NCBI GenBank assembly: GCA_964461295.1
Contig: CAYWTX010000620.1
Location: 1-9,133 of the forward strand
Length of the DNA: 9,133 nucleotides
Origin: CAYWTX01 sp964461295
GTDB lineage: Bacteria > Planctomycetota > Phycisphaerae > SM23-33
Direction of reading: 5' to 3'
The position numbers and the translations under genes are program-made. The first letter of the stretch is position 1; each line of letters opens with the position of its first letter. The notes beneath the pieces were generated by a model that was not told the origin of the DNA, made no database searches, and saw only the letters and a program-made list of their open reading frames with translations. Shown in pieces: positions 1 to 7,234 of the stretch.

Positions 1-1
1 C

Positions 2-805
2 CAGCCGCGTCCGCCCCCGGAGATCCAGCCCGCCTCTACCCGGCCGGCGACTGAATTCCGCACCGTGGAGCTAGAGCTGGCCCCCGGCGTTACCATGGCC
101 CTGGTGGCGCTGCCGAAGGGCTCGTTCATGCTTGGCACCAACCACCAGGAGCCGCTGTTCCGCACCAACGAGGCCGGGCGGCGGGAGGCGACGGTCGAAT
201 CGCCTTTCTGCATCGGGGTGCGGGAGGTGACACAGGAACAGTACCACGCGGTGTGCGGGCGGAACCCCAGCCGCTTCCAGGCCGCCGGCAGGCCGGTGGA
301 GAACGTCTCGTGGGACGAGGCCATGGACTTCTGCCGCCGGGCCTCGGCCAGGACGGGGCTTACGGTGCGGCTGCCGACAGAAGTCGAGTGGGAGTACGCC
401 TGCCGCGCCGGTACGACGTCGCGGTTCTCCTTCGGCGACGACGAGGCGGCACTGCCCGCCTTCGCCTGGTACGGCGCCGCCGACGGCGGCCCGCAACCCG
501 CGGGGCGGAAGGCGCCCAATCCCTGGGGGCTCTTCGATGTGCACGGCAACGTGATGGAGTGGTGCTCGAACGAGTATATCGGTTCGCACGCGGCGGTCGC
601 GGCACCCTCCGGCGCTCGGCCAGCGACGACCGCCTACCGCGTGGTCCGCGGCGGATCGTGGTTTGATCAACCCTCGGAATGCCGCTCGGCGTGCCGGCGG
701 GGCATAGCGCCGACGTACCGCTCAAGCCTGCTGGGCTTCCGGGTCGTCCTGGAACGGGCGGCCTCGCGGTCTCAGGCGGCGGGTACGACGCGGAGCGGAA
801 CATAA
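2..805 (+). CDS. SUMF1/formylglycine-generating-enzyme-like domain protein, 5' partial
   Basis: The C-terminal part of a protein made almost entirely of a SUMF1/FGE-sulfatase fold domain. A GTG at 65 could start a 246-residue protein, but the frame stays open to the window edge and reads a Pro-rich linker (nt 2-64). The domain begins right after that linker, so I think the true start lies upstream. Family landmarks, numbered from the GTG: GSFMLG (19-24), NVSWDEA (80-86), RLPTEVEWEYACR (102-114), WGLFDVHGNVMEWC (154-167), RGGSW (195-199) and LGFRV (223-227). True FGE uses two active-site cysteines (Cys336 and Cys341 in human SUMF1). Aligned by the GGS motif, the second is kept (Cys206) but the first is Asp201. 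Sulfatase activation is therefore unlikely, and a binding or structural role as in other bacterial SUMF1 proteins fits better. The stop is TAA, and the next gene follows after 38 nt on the same strand, suggesting an operon. Confidence 0.85.
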   Translation, partial: QPRPPPEIQPASTRPATEFRTVELELAPGVTMALVALPKGSFMLGTNHQEPLFRTNEAGRREATVESPFCIGVREVTQEQYHAVCGRNPSRFQAAGRPVENVSWDEAMDFCRRASARTGLTVRLPTEVEWEYACRAGTTSRFSFGDDEAALPAFAWYGAADGGPQPAGRKAPNPWGLFDVHGNVMEWCSNEYIGSHAAVAAPSGARPATTAYRVVRGGSWFDQPSECRSACRRGIAPTYRSSLLGFRVVLERAASRSQAAGTTRSGT

Positions 806-843
806 GGCGAAGGCGTGAACCACCCGTTACGGAGAAACTGACA

Positions 844-2100
844 ATGACGAGGCAAACACTGGCGACGGCGGCCGCGCTGCTGGCGGCCGTCTGCACGGCC
901 CGTGCGGCCGACTCGGACAACTGGCCGCGGTTCCGAGGGCACGACGGCCTGGGGATCAGCGCCGCGACGACCGTCCCGGCGAAGTGGTCCGACAGCAACT
1001 TCAACTGGAAGACCCCCCTGCCGGCCGGCGGCCATTCTTCGCCGGTCGTCTGGGGCGAACGGGTCTTCATCACCAGCGGCGGAGAGGTCAAGGACGGCGC
1101 GGATGCCAAGGGTATCGTGCTGGCGCTGAAGGCGGCGGACGGGAAGGTGCTGTGGCGGAAGGAGGAGCGGGTCGGGGCGGCCCGCATGGGCGCGTGCGCT
1201 TCCTCCACCCCCGCGGTGGATGCCCAGGCGCTCTACGTCCTGTGGGAGGGCCCCAAGGCCACGCTCCTGACGGCGCTGGACCACGACGGCAAGGAGCTTT
1301 GGAGGCGGGACTTCGGCCCGATGCGCCGCACCCGCGGGCCGGGCGCCTCGCCGGTGGCCTTCGGGGAGCTGGTGGTCTTCGCCAACGAGTGCGGCTCGCC
1401 TGGCAAGCCCAGCAGTTGGGTCGCCGTGGACCGCAAGAGCGGCCAGACGCGCTGGGAACTGGAGCGTGAGGCCACCAACAAGGACTCCTACTCGACGCCA
1501 TGCGCCCTGTCGCCAGGAGGGCGCCCGCCGCAGCTTGTGTTCACCAGCAAGGCCCACGGCGCCACCGGGGTCGATGCCGCCTCCGGCAAGGTGGTGTGGG
1601 AGGCGAAATCGGCAATCCCACAGCGCGCGGTGGGCTCCCCCTTCGTCGCCGGCGACCTGGTTGTGGCCAACTGCGGGGACCAGGGCAAGGGCACGGTTGT
1701 CGCGGTGCGGCTTGGCGGCGACCCGGCAGCCGAGCCGAAGGTGCTCTACACGGTGGAGCCGCCTCAAGGCTGCTACGTCCCCACTCCCCTGGCGGTGGGC
1801 GACCTGCTGTTCGTGTTCAGCGATGGTGGGCAGGTCTCGTGCGCGCGGCTGGCGACGGGCCAGGTGCTCTGGAGCGAGAAGCCGGCCAAGGGCGGCTACC
1901 AGGGCTCGCCCGTGTGCGTGAACGGGAAGGTCTACTGCATGACCGCCGGGGGCGACGTGGTCGTGCTGGCCGCAACGGAGAAGTATGAGCTGCTGGCCGT
2001 GAACCCACTGGGCGAGAAGAGCTCGGCCACCCCGGCCGTCGCGGCCGGACGCATGTACCTGCGGACGTGGTCTCACCTGATCTCCATCGGCGGCAAGTGA
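844..2100 (+). CDS. Secreted PQQ-like beta-propeller repeat protein
   Basis: A 418-residue exported protein. I chose the ATG at 844 because GGAG (831-834) sits 9 nt upstream and the N-terminus is then a clean signal peptide: a short basic start, an Ala/Leu-rich core, and an ARA-type cleavage site near residue 21. The open frame extends to an ATG at 679, but that part lies inside the upstream gene in another frame. The mature protein opens with the NWPRFRGHDG motif common in planctomycete propeller proteins. It then repeats blade motifs of the form LxxxDGKxLWR: ADGKVLW, DGKELW, SGQTRW, SGKVVW and TGQVLW. No catalytic residues are recognisable; PQQ-like (BamB-like) propellers often serve in binding or assembly without PQQ. 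It lies 38 nt after the SUMF1-domain gene and is probably cotranscribed. The substrate is unknown. Confidence 0.88.
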   Translation: MTRQTLATAAALLAAVCTARAADSDNWPRFRGHDGLGISAATTVPAKWSDSNFNWKTPLPAGGHSSPVVWGERVFITSGGEVKDGADAKGIVLALKAADGKVLWRKEERVGAARMGACASSTPAVDAQALYVLWEGPKATLLTALDHDGKELWRRDFGPMRRTRGPGASPVAFGELVVFANECGSPGKPSSWVAVDRKSGQTRWELEREATNKDSYSTPCALSPGGRPPQLVFTSKAHGATGVDAASGKVVWEAKSAIPQRAVGSPFVAGDLVVANCGDQGKGTVVAVRLGGDPAAEPKVLYTVEPPQGCYVPTPLAVGDLLFVFSDGGQVSCARLATGQVLWSEKPAKGGYQGSPVCVNGKVYCMTAGGDVVVLAATEKYELLAVNPLGEKSSATPAVAAGRMYLRTWSHLISIGGK

Positions 2101-2399
2101 GGCAGTCCGGGGACGCGTCAGAGACGGCGCATGTCCGGCTACGCTGACCGCAGTCGGGCGGACGATGCGACCTGGTGATCCGTCAGCACTGAGACTATGG
2201 GTCTGTCTGTTGTGCCCGTCCATCCCGAAAATGCTATCCGGGGGGTGTGAGGCGCGAGATTCGGGCGGTGGCACGAAAGGACAGCGACCGCAAGTGCCCA
2301 TTGAGTCCGGTCCGCGGCGATGGGAAGAGCGCGAGATAGACGAACTCCGGCCCGGGCGCGAAGCGCTCCTGCTCCCTACCGGTCCAGGCTCGGCCGAAG
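2101..2399. other. Intergenic stretch, no gene seen
   Basis: About 300 nt between the end of the propeller gene and the end of the decayed transposase on the opposite strand. The open frames here have no recognisable protein motif and overlap one another. No hairpin followed by a T-run was found by eye. Part of it may be the 3' flank of the old insertion sequence, but I could not match a terminal inverted repeat to the other side. Confidence 0.5.
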
Positions 2400-3182
2400 T
2401 TAGGCCGCTCGTGAGTAGCAGTGATGCAGCCCGCCCAGATATGCCTTGGCCACGACCTTCCCCTTCTTGGGCGACTGAACCTGCCGCGGATCGGGCGAGT
2501 TGCGCTCCAGCGACAGGTGCGCGCGGGCTTCATGGTAGTACTCGAAGCACTCCGACAGAATCCGACGCAAGTGATCCTCGTTCAGCACAATCAGGTGGTC
2601 CAGACACTCGCGGCGTATCGAGCCGATCACGCGTTCGGCGTACGGGTTCTGCCAGGGAGCTCGTGGTGCGATGAGCACCTCCTCGATCCCCATGTGCTCG
2701 ACCCGATCGCGGAAGCACTCGCCGTAGATGCCGTCGCGGTCGCGCAGCAGGAACCGGGGCTGCTGGTCGAAGGGAAACGCCTCGACGTTGTGGCCCAGGA
2801 GGGCCAGCTCGGACAAGACCCGTGGGGCACCCCAGGTCGGGTTCTCCCGGCACATGCGTCGGATCAGGCTCCGGACGTCCGCATCGACCTTCGGTCGGCC
2901 GGGCTTCCTCCGGGACTTCCATCGCCAGAACAGCTTGAAGCCCTGACGATGCCAGCGGATCACGGTATCGGGCTGGACGATCAGCAGAGCCGACCTTCAG
3001 CCGGACCACAGGCGTGACACCCAGGACAAGAAGATCCGGTCGGACTTGCGAAGCTTGGGGCGTGGAACGGATCGATGCACGACGACCAGTTGCTGGCGGA
3101 GCATCACGTTCTCCGCGGCAAGGGCTGCCTTCCCGACGAAGAACGCTCTGACGAACACCAAGAACAGCCGCAGAATGCCCAT
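2400..3182 (-). pseudogene. Decayed rve-superfamily (IS3/IS481-like) transposase
   Basis: This reads as one frame on the minus strand from the ATG at 3182 to the stop at 2400. GGAGGAG lies 5 nt before the start (3188-3194). The N-terminus (AALAAENVMLRQQL, then a PRPKLRKSDR segment) and the middle (VIRWHRQGFKLFWRWKSR) match a bacterial integrase-core transposase family. So does the C-terminus (LLRDRDGIYG, PWQNPYAERVIGSIRREC, AHLSLERN, LGGLHH). Two lesions are visible. A TGA at 2997-2999 falls where the family has Trp (SG-stop-RSALLIV), a TGG-to-TGA change. Near 2781-2786 the protein jumps from LLGHNV to EAFPFD, skipping roughly 80 residues that normally hold the first catalytic Asp. The second Asp and the Glu remain. 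Both lesions keep frame, giving 260 codons where I expect about 340. The element's terminal repeats were not found. Confidence 0.85.
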
Positions 3183-3325
3183 CTCCGCTCCTCCGTCATC
3201 GATCGCAGGGCTGGAATCCTACCGCGAAGGCCGGCTCTGGGCAAGAAACGTAAGTCCTTTGGAATCAATGCGGACGGAGTCTTCGGGAGGCACAGGGGTA
3301 ATCGCCGTTGCATCACCGAAACAAC

Positions 3326-3355
3326 CGATCACGAGTACGATCACGATCACGAACG
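3326..3355. repeat. Period-6 microsatellite (CGATCA type)
   Basis: Five adjacent hexamers read CGATCA, CGAGTA, CGATCA, CGATCA and CGAACG. On the minus strand this reads as TCGTGA-type units. It lies between genes and resembles short low-complexity tracts I associate with planctomycete intergenic regions. No function is apparent. Confidence 0.7.
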
Positions 3356-3367
3356 GGAGGCAACCGG

Positions 3368-3550
3368 ATGGTCCGGGTCTTCCTCGTGATGGTGATCGGC
3401 TGGTTCCGGGACCTCGGGTTGCGGGCAAAGCCCGCGCTGTGGCGCGCCTATCGCGTCCGCCGACAGGCGTGGGGGGGCCGGCGTTACCTGCTCCTGCTCT
3501 CGCCTCACCTCCCCATGCATATCACCCGGCCGTCGGCGGTGGCAACGTAG
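3368..3550 (+). CDS. Candidate small ORF with ribosome binding site, unproven
   Basis: A 60-residue frame starting MVRVFLVMVIGWF, preceded by GGGAGG (3355-3360) at a good 7-nt spacing. The first 13 residues are hydrophobic and the middle is Arg-rich (WRAYRVRRQAWGGRR). The last 46 nt overlap the 3' end of the large propeller gene on the opposite strand. I recognise no family. The Arg-rich middle is read across the hairpin at 3421-3435 and GC-rich sequence, so it may be chance. The ribosome binding site is the only real support. Confidence 0.15.
   Translation: MVRVFLVMVIGWFRDLGLRAKPALWRAYRVRRQAWGGRRYLLLLSPHLPMHITRPSAVAT
3421..3435. terminator. Perfect GC hairpin downstream of the large propeller gene
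   Basis: GCGGGC, a 3-nt AAA loop, then GCCCGC, about 70 nt past the stop of the minus-strand gene ending at 3505. There is no T-run on either strand, so it is not a standard intrinsic terminator. It could slow transcription or RNA decay, or be a dispersed palindrome. Confidence 0.25.
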
Positions 3551-6500
3551 ATGCAGCCGCGGGCGGCGGCGATGCCTTCGAAGCTGGGGGCGGCCGGCAG
3601 GGGCCAGGAGGCCAATTCGTCGCCGGTCTTCATCGATACCGCGAACAGCCGGGCGGGCGGGCCGGCCTGGGCCACCGGTTGCGACGGCGTGGTGGTCGGC
3701 GGCGCGGTGGCACCGGCGACCCATAGCGTCTCCTTGCCGGTGATGGTCACCGCGCTGGCCTTGATCGGCAGTTCCCTTCCCGCCCAGAGCTTGGCCCGCA
3801 GGGCGTTGCGGTTGGGGTCCTTGAAGATGCCGTTGGGCCAGCCGTAGATCTTCGGGTCAGTCGGCACCAGCCAGGGCTCGGGGTCCACGCGGGTGGTGTG
3901 GCCCCTGGTCTTCATGAAGATGCCGGTCGCCCCGGCTTCCGGGAAGAACATGTACTGGGTCCGCAGGCCGCTGAACCGCGTCCGCGGGTCCATCTCCAAC
4001 GTCTGCTCGAACGTGATGGGTTCGCCGCGCAGCAGGTAGGTGACGGTGACGCGGTCCCAGCCCGCCCACACCCAGCGGTCCTCGACCTTCATCTCGCCGG
4101 CCGAGATGCGTCCCTGCGGCCAGCCCGGCTGGGGCACCGCCCCGATCTGGGCGAGCATGTATCCGTCGGCGGGGGAGAACTCCCACCCGCCCCACTCGTC
4201 GTAGAGGCGGATTCGCCCCTTGTCGGCCAGGAGCACGTTGTTGAGGGCGTGGTCCTCGTGCTTGTACCAGTGCGTGGGCAGGATCACCGCCTTGTCGCCC
4301 TTGATGCCGGTGAAGACCTGGTGGAAGCGGACCTTGCCCGTGCGGGCCTCCAGGCCCCAGAAGTGCAGCCCGCCCTCGATGGCGGAGTAGTGCCCGGCCG
4401 TGGCGTAGGCGACGCCCTCGCTGACCAGGACGGCCCCGAAGACCGGCCAGGGCGACTCCACCTGCTCGCCGGAGATGATGCGGCGATGTTCGGGCGCGGC
4501 GTTGAAGCGCCAGACAAGCGCCCCGTCGGCGGCCCGCAGGCAGTACACGTAGCCGTCGTGGCACCCGAAGATGCACACGTCGCCGTCGATGGTGGGCGCG
4601 GTGTCGATCCGGGCGCCGGCGGGGAACTGCCAAAGCACCTTGCCGCCGGCGGCGTCCAGCGACACGACTCGCCCCTCGCCCACGGCGGCGGCGAAGACTC
4701 GCCCCCCCGCCACCACCGGCTGGGTCAGCCGTCCGCCGACTGGCGTCTCCCACTTGGGCGCCAGGCCCTTGGCCTCCAGGGCCGCCGGCGTGCAGCTCGT
4801 CCGCAGCGTGTCGTGGCGGTACATGGGCCATTCGTCATTGTTCATTCCGCCCCGCGTGGATACACGCGGGGGAGCCCCCCGTGTATTCACGGGGGGCGAA
4901 ATGGATTGTTCCGGTTCCCCGTACGCCGGGCCTTTCTCCAAGCGATCCGCGTCGTCCACCTTCAGCCGCTTGGGCGATGGCACTTCGTAAGCCACGGCGC
5001 CGCGGATCATCGGGTAGCAGCCGATGCACTGGTTGGGCGGCCCGTAGACCGTGTTGTTCGCTATGACGTACCCGATGCCGCACTGGCCCCGGGCGCCCCG
5101 GATATGCTTGCAGTCCTTGCCGTCAAGGCTGACTATCTCCATCGTCTGGGCCAGCATGCAGTTGGGCGTGGCGATGTCGTCGTAGCAGCGGCCGGACCAG
5201 TTGCGGTCCAGCGGCATGTCGAGCTTCGGCTCGTACCGCCCCGTCTTGGGGCTGATCCCGGCCCAGTCGCGCCGAACGGGGTAGCCGATCCGCCGGACGA
5301 TCCTGCCGCTCCGGATGTCCAGGCCGACCCAGCCGAGGATCTCGCGGTCCTTCTCGTCCGGCTCGGTCTCGCCGTAGACCGTGCTCAGGGCCTCGCGCAG
5401 CCAGAGCAGCCCGTCGGCGTGCAGGCACGACCTCGTCGCCCCCCGCGCGCCGCTCATGTCGGCGTCGCCCAGGGCCGCGCCCTTCCGCTCCCGCACGCGA
5501 AGAGCCCACAACTCGCCCTTGCCCCCGGTGCTCACGCCGACGTAGCTCGACTTGCCCACGCCGATCAGCACGCCGTCCGCCCACAGAGTCAGGTACATCG
5601 GGCTGGGCAGCCGCTCGTCGTCGCAGCGCCAAACTTCCTTACCCGTCTTGACGTCCACGCCGAGCAGCACCGTCCGCCAGGCCGTCTCCTCAGTCTTCTT
5701 GCCCTTGGCGTCGGTCCGCTCTTTCTTCTCCTCGCGCACCGTGCTGAAGTACACCCGCCCTTCGGCCGCATACAGTTGCTGGACGCCCTCAGCCGGGCTC
5801 TTGACGTACTGGCCCTTGCCTGCGGGGGTGATCTTGACCGGGTGCTCCCCGGCCGCGAACGTCCAGAGCGTCTTGCCGGTCTCGGCGTCGAAGGCCAGCA
5901 CGTCTTCCTTCTGCCGCGACAGGATCGCCCCATCGGCCACGATGAAGCTCAGGTACTGCGGGACCAGCTCGGTGGTGAAGGTCGTCTGTCCCGTCGCTCC
6001 GTCGATGGCGGCGTACCGGTCGTACTGGTGGATGTACAGGCGGTCGCCGACGGCGACGATCCGGCCGGGCCATCCCTGGTAGTCGGTCTTGGTCCACAGC
6101 AGGACGCCGTTGTAGGCGTCGCGGGCGTGGAAGCGGCCCTTGTGGTAGATGAACAGGCGCCCATTGCTCGATCGGACGAAGTGGGTCCAGCTCTCCAGCA
6201 CGTCGCAGATGAAGCGGAGGCGGTCGGGGACCCCGCGCAGGTCGATGCTGTCCGAGGCCACGGGGTTGCCGTCCGGCCCGTGCTTGACGTGCGTCCAGTC
6301 GCCCATGCCCGCCGGGCGCGACTTGGTGAGCTTCCGCCAGGCGGGCTGCCCGTCCCTAGCGTCGGCCTGCCGGACCAGCGCCAGCCCCCCGGGCGCCAGC
6401 ACCCGGATCAACTCGGCGTCCGGCACGGGCAGGCGCGGCTCGGCCACGATGAGATTGGCGTAGTTGTCGGGATAGGGCAGGTCGGGCCCCTTCCAGCACT

Positions 6501-6783
6501 CGACGGACACGCGCCCGCCCAGCTTCGCCTTGGCGATCGCCTCGCGGGCGGCGGTCACTTCCCGCGCGTCGCCGTCCAGGCCGTGAACCACCAGGGCCTC
6601 GTTGCCGGCCAGCTCCAGCGTCCGCACGCCGCTTCCGCAGCCGACGTGAACGCACAGGCCGGCGCGAATGCCGCTGGCGGCCACGGCCTTGGCCAAGTCT
6701 CCGTCCTCGGCGCCTGCGCGGGCGCCCGCGGCCGGAACAAGGAACATGACGGCGATCGCGGGGATCAAGCGACAAGTGTTCAT
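3505..6783 (-). CDS. Exported methyltransferase-like / PQQ-like beta-propeller fusion protein
   Basis: A 1092-residue protein. The frame is open upstream to 6939, but the ATG at 6783 begins a clear signal peptide (hydrophobic IPAIAVMFLVPA, AGARA cleavage site near residue 23). The extra upstream codons read through a microsatellite and the IS end. A G-run lies 10 nt before this ATG, a weak ribosome binding site. Residues 42-141 look like a class I SAM methyltransferase core: VHVGCGSG (45-52), an acidic HGLDGD (67-72), a LPYPDNYANLIVAE-type segment, and RVLAPGGLALVR near 130-141. DWTHVKHGPDGNP then opens the first propeller segment, with blade motifs such as TGKTLW and TGKEVW and a conserved Cys-containing YGPPNQCIGCY segment. 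Residues 630-646 are a PPVNTRG/PPRVSTRG linker encoded by two hairpins. DEWPMYRHD starts the second propeller segment, with GGKVLW and ADGALVW motifs. Substrate and any enzymatic role are unknown. The IS630 element ends 113 nt upstream. Confidence 0.88.
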   Translation of the reverse strand: MNTCRLIPAIAVMFLVPAAGARAGAEDGDLAKAVAASGIRAGLCVHVGCGSGVRTLELAGNEALVVHGLDGDAREVTAAREAIAKAKLGGRVSVECWKGPDLPYPDNYANLIVAEPRLPVPDAELIRVLAPGGLALVRQADARDGQPAWRKLTKSRPAGMGDWTHVKHGPDGNPVASDSIDLRGVPDRLRFICDVLESWTHFVRSSNGRLFIYHKGRFHARDAYNGVLLWTKTDYQGWPGRIVAVGDRLYIHQYDRYAAIDGATGQTTFTTELVPQYLSFIVADGAILSRQKEDVLAFDAETGKTLWTFAAGEHPVKITPAGKGQYVKSPAEGVQQLYAAEGRVYFSTVREEKKERTDAKGKKTEETAWRTVLLGVDVKTGKEVWRCDDERLPSPMYLTLWADGVLIGVGKSSYVGVSTGGKGELWALRVRERKGAALGDADMSGARGATRSCLHADGLLWLREALSTVYGETEPDEKDREILGWVGLDIRSGRIVRRIGYPVRRDWAGISPKTGRYEPKLDMPLDRNWSGRCYDDIATPNCMLAQTMEIVSLDGKDCKHIRGARGQCGIGYVIANNTVYGPPNQCIGCYPMIRGAVAYEVPSPKRLKVDDADRLEKGPAYGEPEQSISPPVNTRGAPPRVSTRGGMNNDEWPMYRHDTLRTSCTPAALEAKGLAPKWETPVGGRLTQPVVAGGRVFAAAVGEGRVVSLDAAGGKVLWQFPAGARIDTAPTIDGDVCIFGCHDGYVYCLRAADGALVWRFNAAPEHRRIISGEQVESPWPVFGAVLVSEGVAYATAGHYSAIEGGLHFWGLEARTGKVRFHQVFTGIKGDKAVILPTHWYKHEDHALNNVLLADKGRIRLYDEWGGWEFSPADGYMLAQIGAVPQPGWPQGRISAGEMKVEDRWVWAGWDRVTVTYLLRGEPITFEQTLEMDPRTRFSGLRTQYMFFPEAGATGIFMKTRGHTTRVDPEPWLVPTDPKIYGWPNGIFKDPNRNALRAKLWAGRELPIKASAVTITGKETLWVAGATAPPTTTPSQPVAQAGPPARLFAVSMKTGDELASWPLPAAPSFEGIAAARGCIYVATADGRVICMGR
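4850..4896. repeat. Two adjacent perfect hairpins inside the propeller gene
   Basis: Hairpin 1 (4850-4871) is CCCCGCGTG, loop GATA, CACGCGGGG. Hairpin 2 (4875-4896) is CCCCCCGTG, loop TATT, CACGGGGGG. Both have 9-bp perfect stems and 4-nt loops, separated by 3 nt. The stems are the same except for the fifth pair, G-C in one and C-G in the other, a compensatory change. Read through, the minus strand gives a repeated PPxxxTRG-like peptide in the interdomain linker, so the repeat is tolerated in frame. It looks like a dispersed palindromic repeat, but no other copy is visible in this window. Confidence 0.8.
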
Positions 6784-6856
6784 ACAGCTGAAACCCCCCG
6801 CCGCCGCGCCCGTCCCTCTGCAAATGAGCAAACCATGTTCTCTACGCGTCACGGTT

Positions 6857-6891
6857 AACTGAAAGCTGGAAGCTGGAAACTGGAAGCTGTG
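6857..6891. repeat. Period-7 microsatellite (AGCTGGA type)
   Basis: Five adjacent 7-mers read AACTGAA, AGCTGGA, AGCTGGA, AACTGGA and AGCTGTG. A sixth degenerate unit begins at 6892 and contains the CTAG used as target by the IS630 element. It lies between the IS and the start of the large propeller gene, so it is probably intergenic low-complexity DNA. Confidence 0.7.
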
Positions 6892-6896
6892 AACTA

Positions 6897-6923
6897 GTGC
6901 AGCTCGCCATAAGTTCTGATACA
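6897..6923 (+). repeat. IS630 left terminal inverted repeat
   Basis: 27 bp beginning GTGCAGCTCGCCATAAG and ending TGATACA. It matches the reverse complement of 8250-8276 at 26 of 27 positions (C at 6916 against G). It abuts the target TA at 6895-6896. Confidence 0.93.
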
Positions 6924-6925
6924 CC

Positions 6926-7234
6926 CTAATAGGGCGCAACCAGATGTTGCGTGCAACCGAGAATGATATCGATCATTTCTTCGAGCGCACCGGCGAAGGG
7001 CGTGCGCTCCCATCGGCCTGTGTGGCGTTTGACGCTCAGGCCATAGGAGGTGGCAGCCAGTTGGGTCAGGCGCACTCGGTCGCTGTTCTCCAGTTCGCCG
7101 TTGGGGCCGATCGGCTCCTGCCGGCCGAGGATCAGATGGTCGCCATGCAGGCGGACGTACATGCCGGCGGTGGGTTGATGGGCTTCCAGCAATCCCTTAA
7201 CCGTCACTTCGGCGATTCGCATTTTCGTCTGCAT
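6926..7234 (-). CDS. IS630-borne second ORF, small protein of unknown function
   Basis: A 102-residue ORF inside the IS630 element, overlapping the end of the transposase gene by 31 nt in the -1 frame. It has its own ribosome binding site, GAGGA (7241-7245), 6 nt before the ATG. An in-frame TGA lies 9 nt before that ATG, so it is probably made by reinitiation or independent starts and not as an extension from far upstream. Visible segments are MYVRLHGDHLILGR, SDRVRLTQLAATSYGLSVKRHTGRW and PFAGALEEMIDII. They suggest a compact alpha/beta fold with no membrane segment, signal peptide or catalytic motif. It ends just inside the left inverted repeat, so it belongs to the element and not to the host. 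I believe I have seen similar ~100-residue proteins in planctomycete genomes, but I know no function. The first residues (MQTKMRI) also resemble the missing transposase C-terminal helix. Confidence 0.65.
   Translation of the reverse strand: MQTKMRIAEVTVKGLLEAHQPTAGMYVRLHGDHLILGRQEPIGPNGELENSDRVRLTQLAATSYGLSVKRHTGRWERTPFAGALEEMIDIILGCTQHLVAPY

Larger units (their letters stand above)
3183..3504. other. Intergenic stretch between two minus-strand genes
   Basis: This holds the 5' flank of the dead transposase, a period-6 microsatellite (3326-3355), a GCGGGC hairpin (3421-3435) and one weak plus-strand small-ORF candidate (from 3368). No other gene or clear promoter was seen. Confidence 0.5.

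Noticed and set aside
679..843. Longer N-terminus for the first propeller protein starting at 679
   Set aside because: It overlaps the SUMF1 gene, and the ATG at 844 has a ribosome binding site and starts a clean signal peptide.
772..2301. Minus-strand 509-codon open frame opposite the first propeller gene
   Set aside because: Its composition is low-complexity Arg/His/Gly and it lies opposite a well-supported gene.
2997..2999. In-frame TGA read as a recoded codon (Trp or selenocysteine) in the transposase
   Set aside because: The propeller genes at 2098-2100 and 3505-3507 use TGA as stop, and the same transposase has also lost an essential catalytic segment. A nonsense mutation is simpler.
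4850..4896. Double hairpin as a CRISPR-like array or transcription terminator
   Set aside because: There are only two units without spacers, no T-run, and they lie mid-gene in an open reading frame.
3898..6858. Plus-strand 986-codon open frame antisense to the large propeller gene
   Set aside because: It mirrors a strongly supported minus-strand gene in GC-rich DNA; its protein is Pro/Arg/Ala/His-rich with no family motifs.
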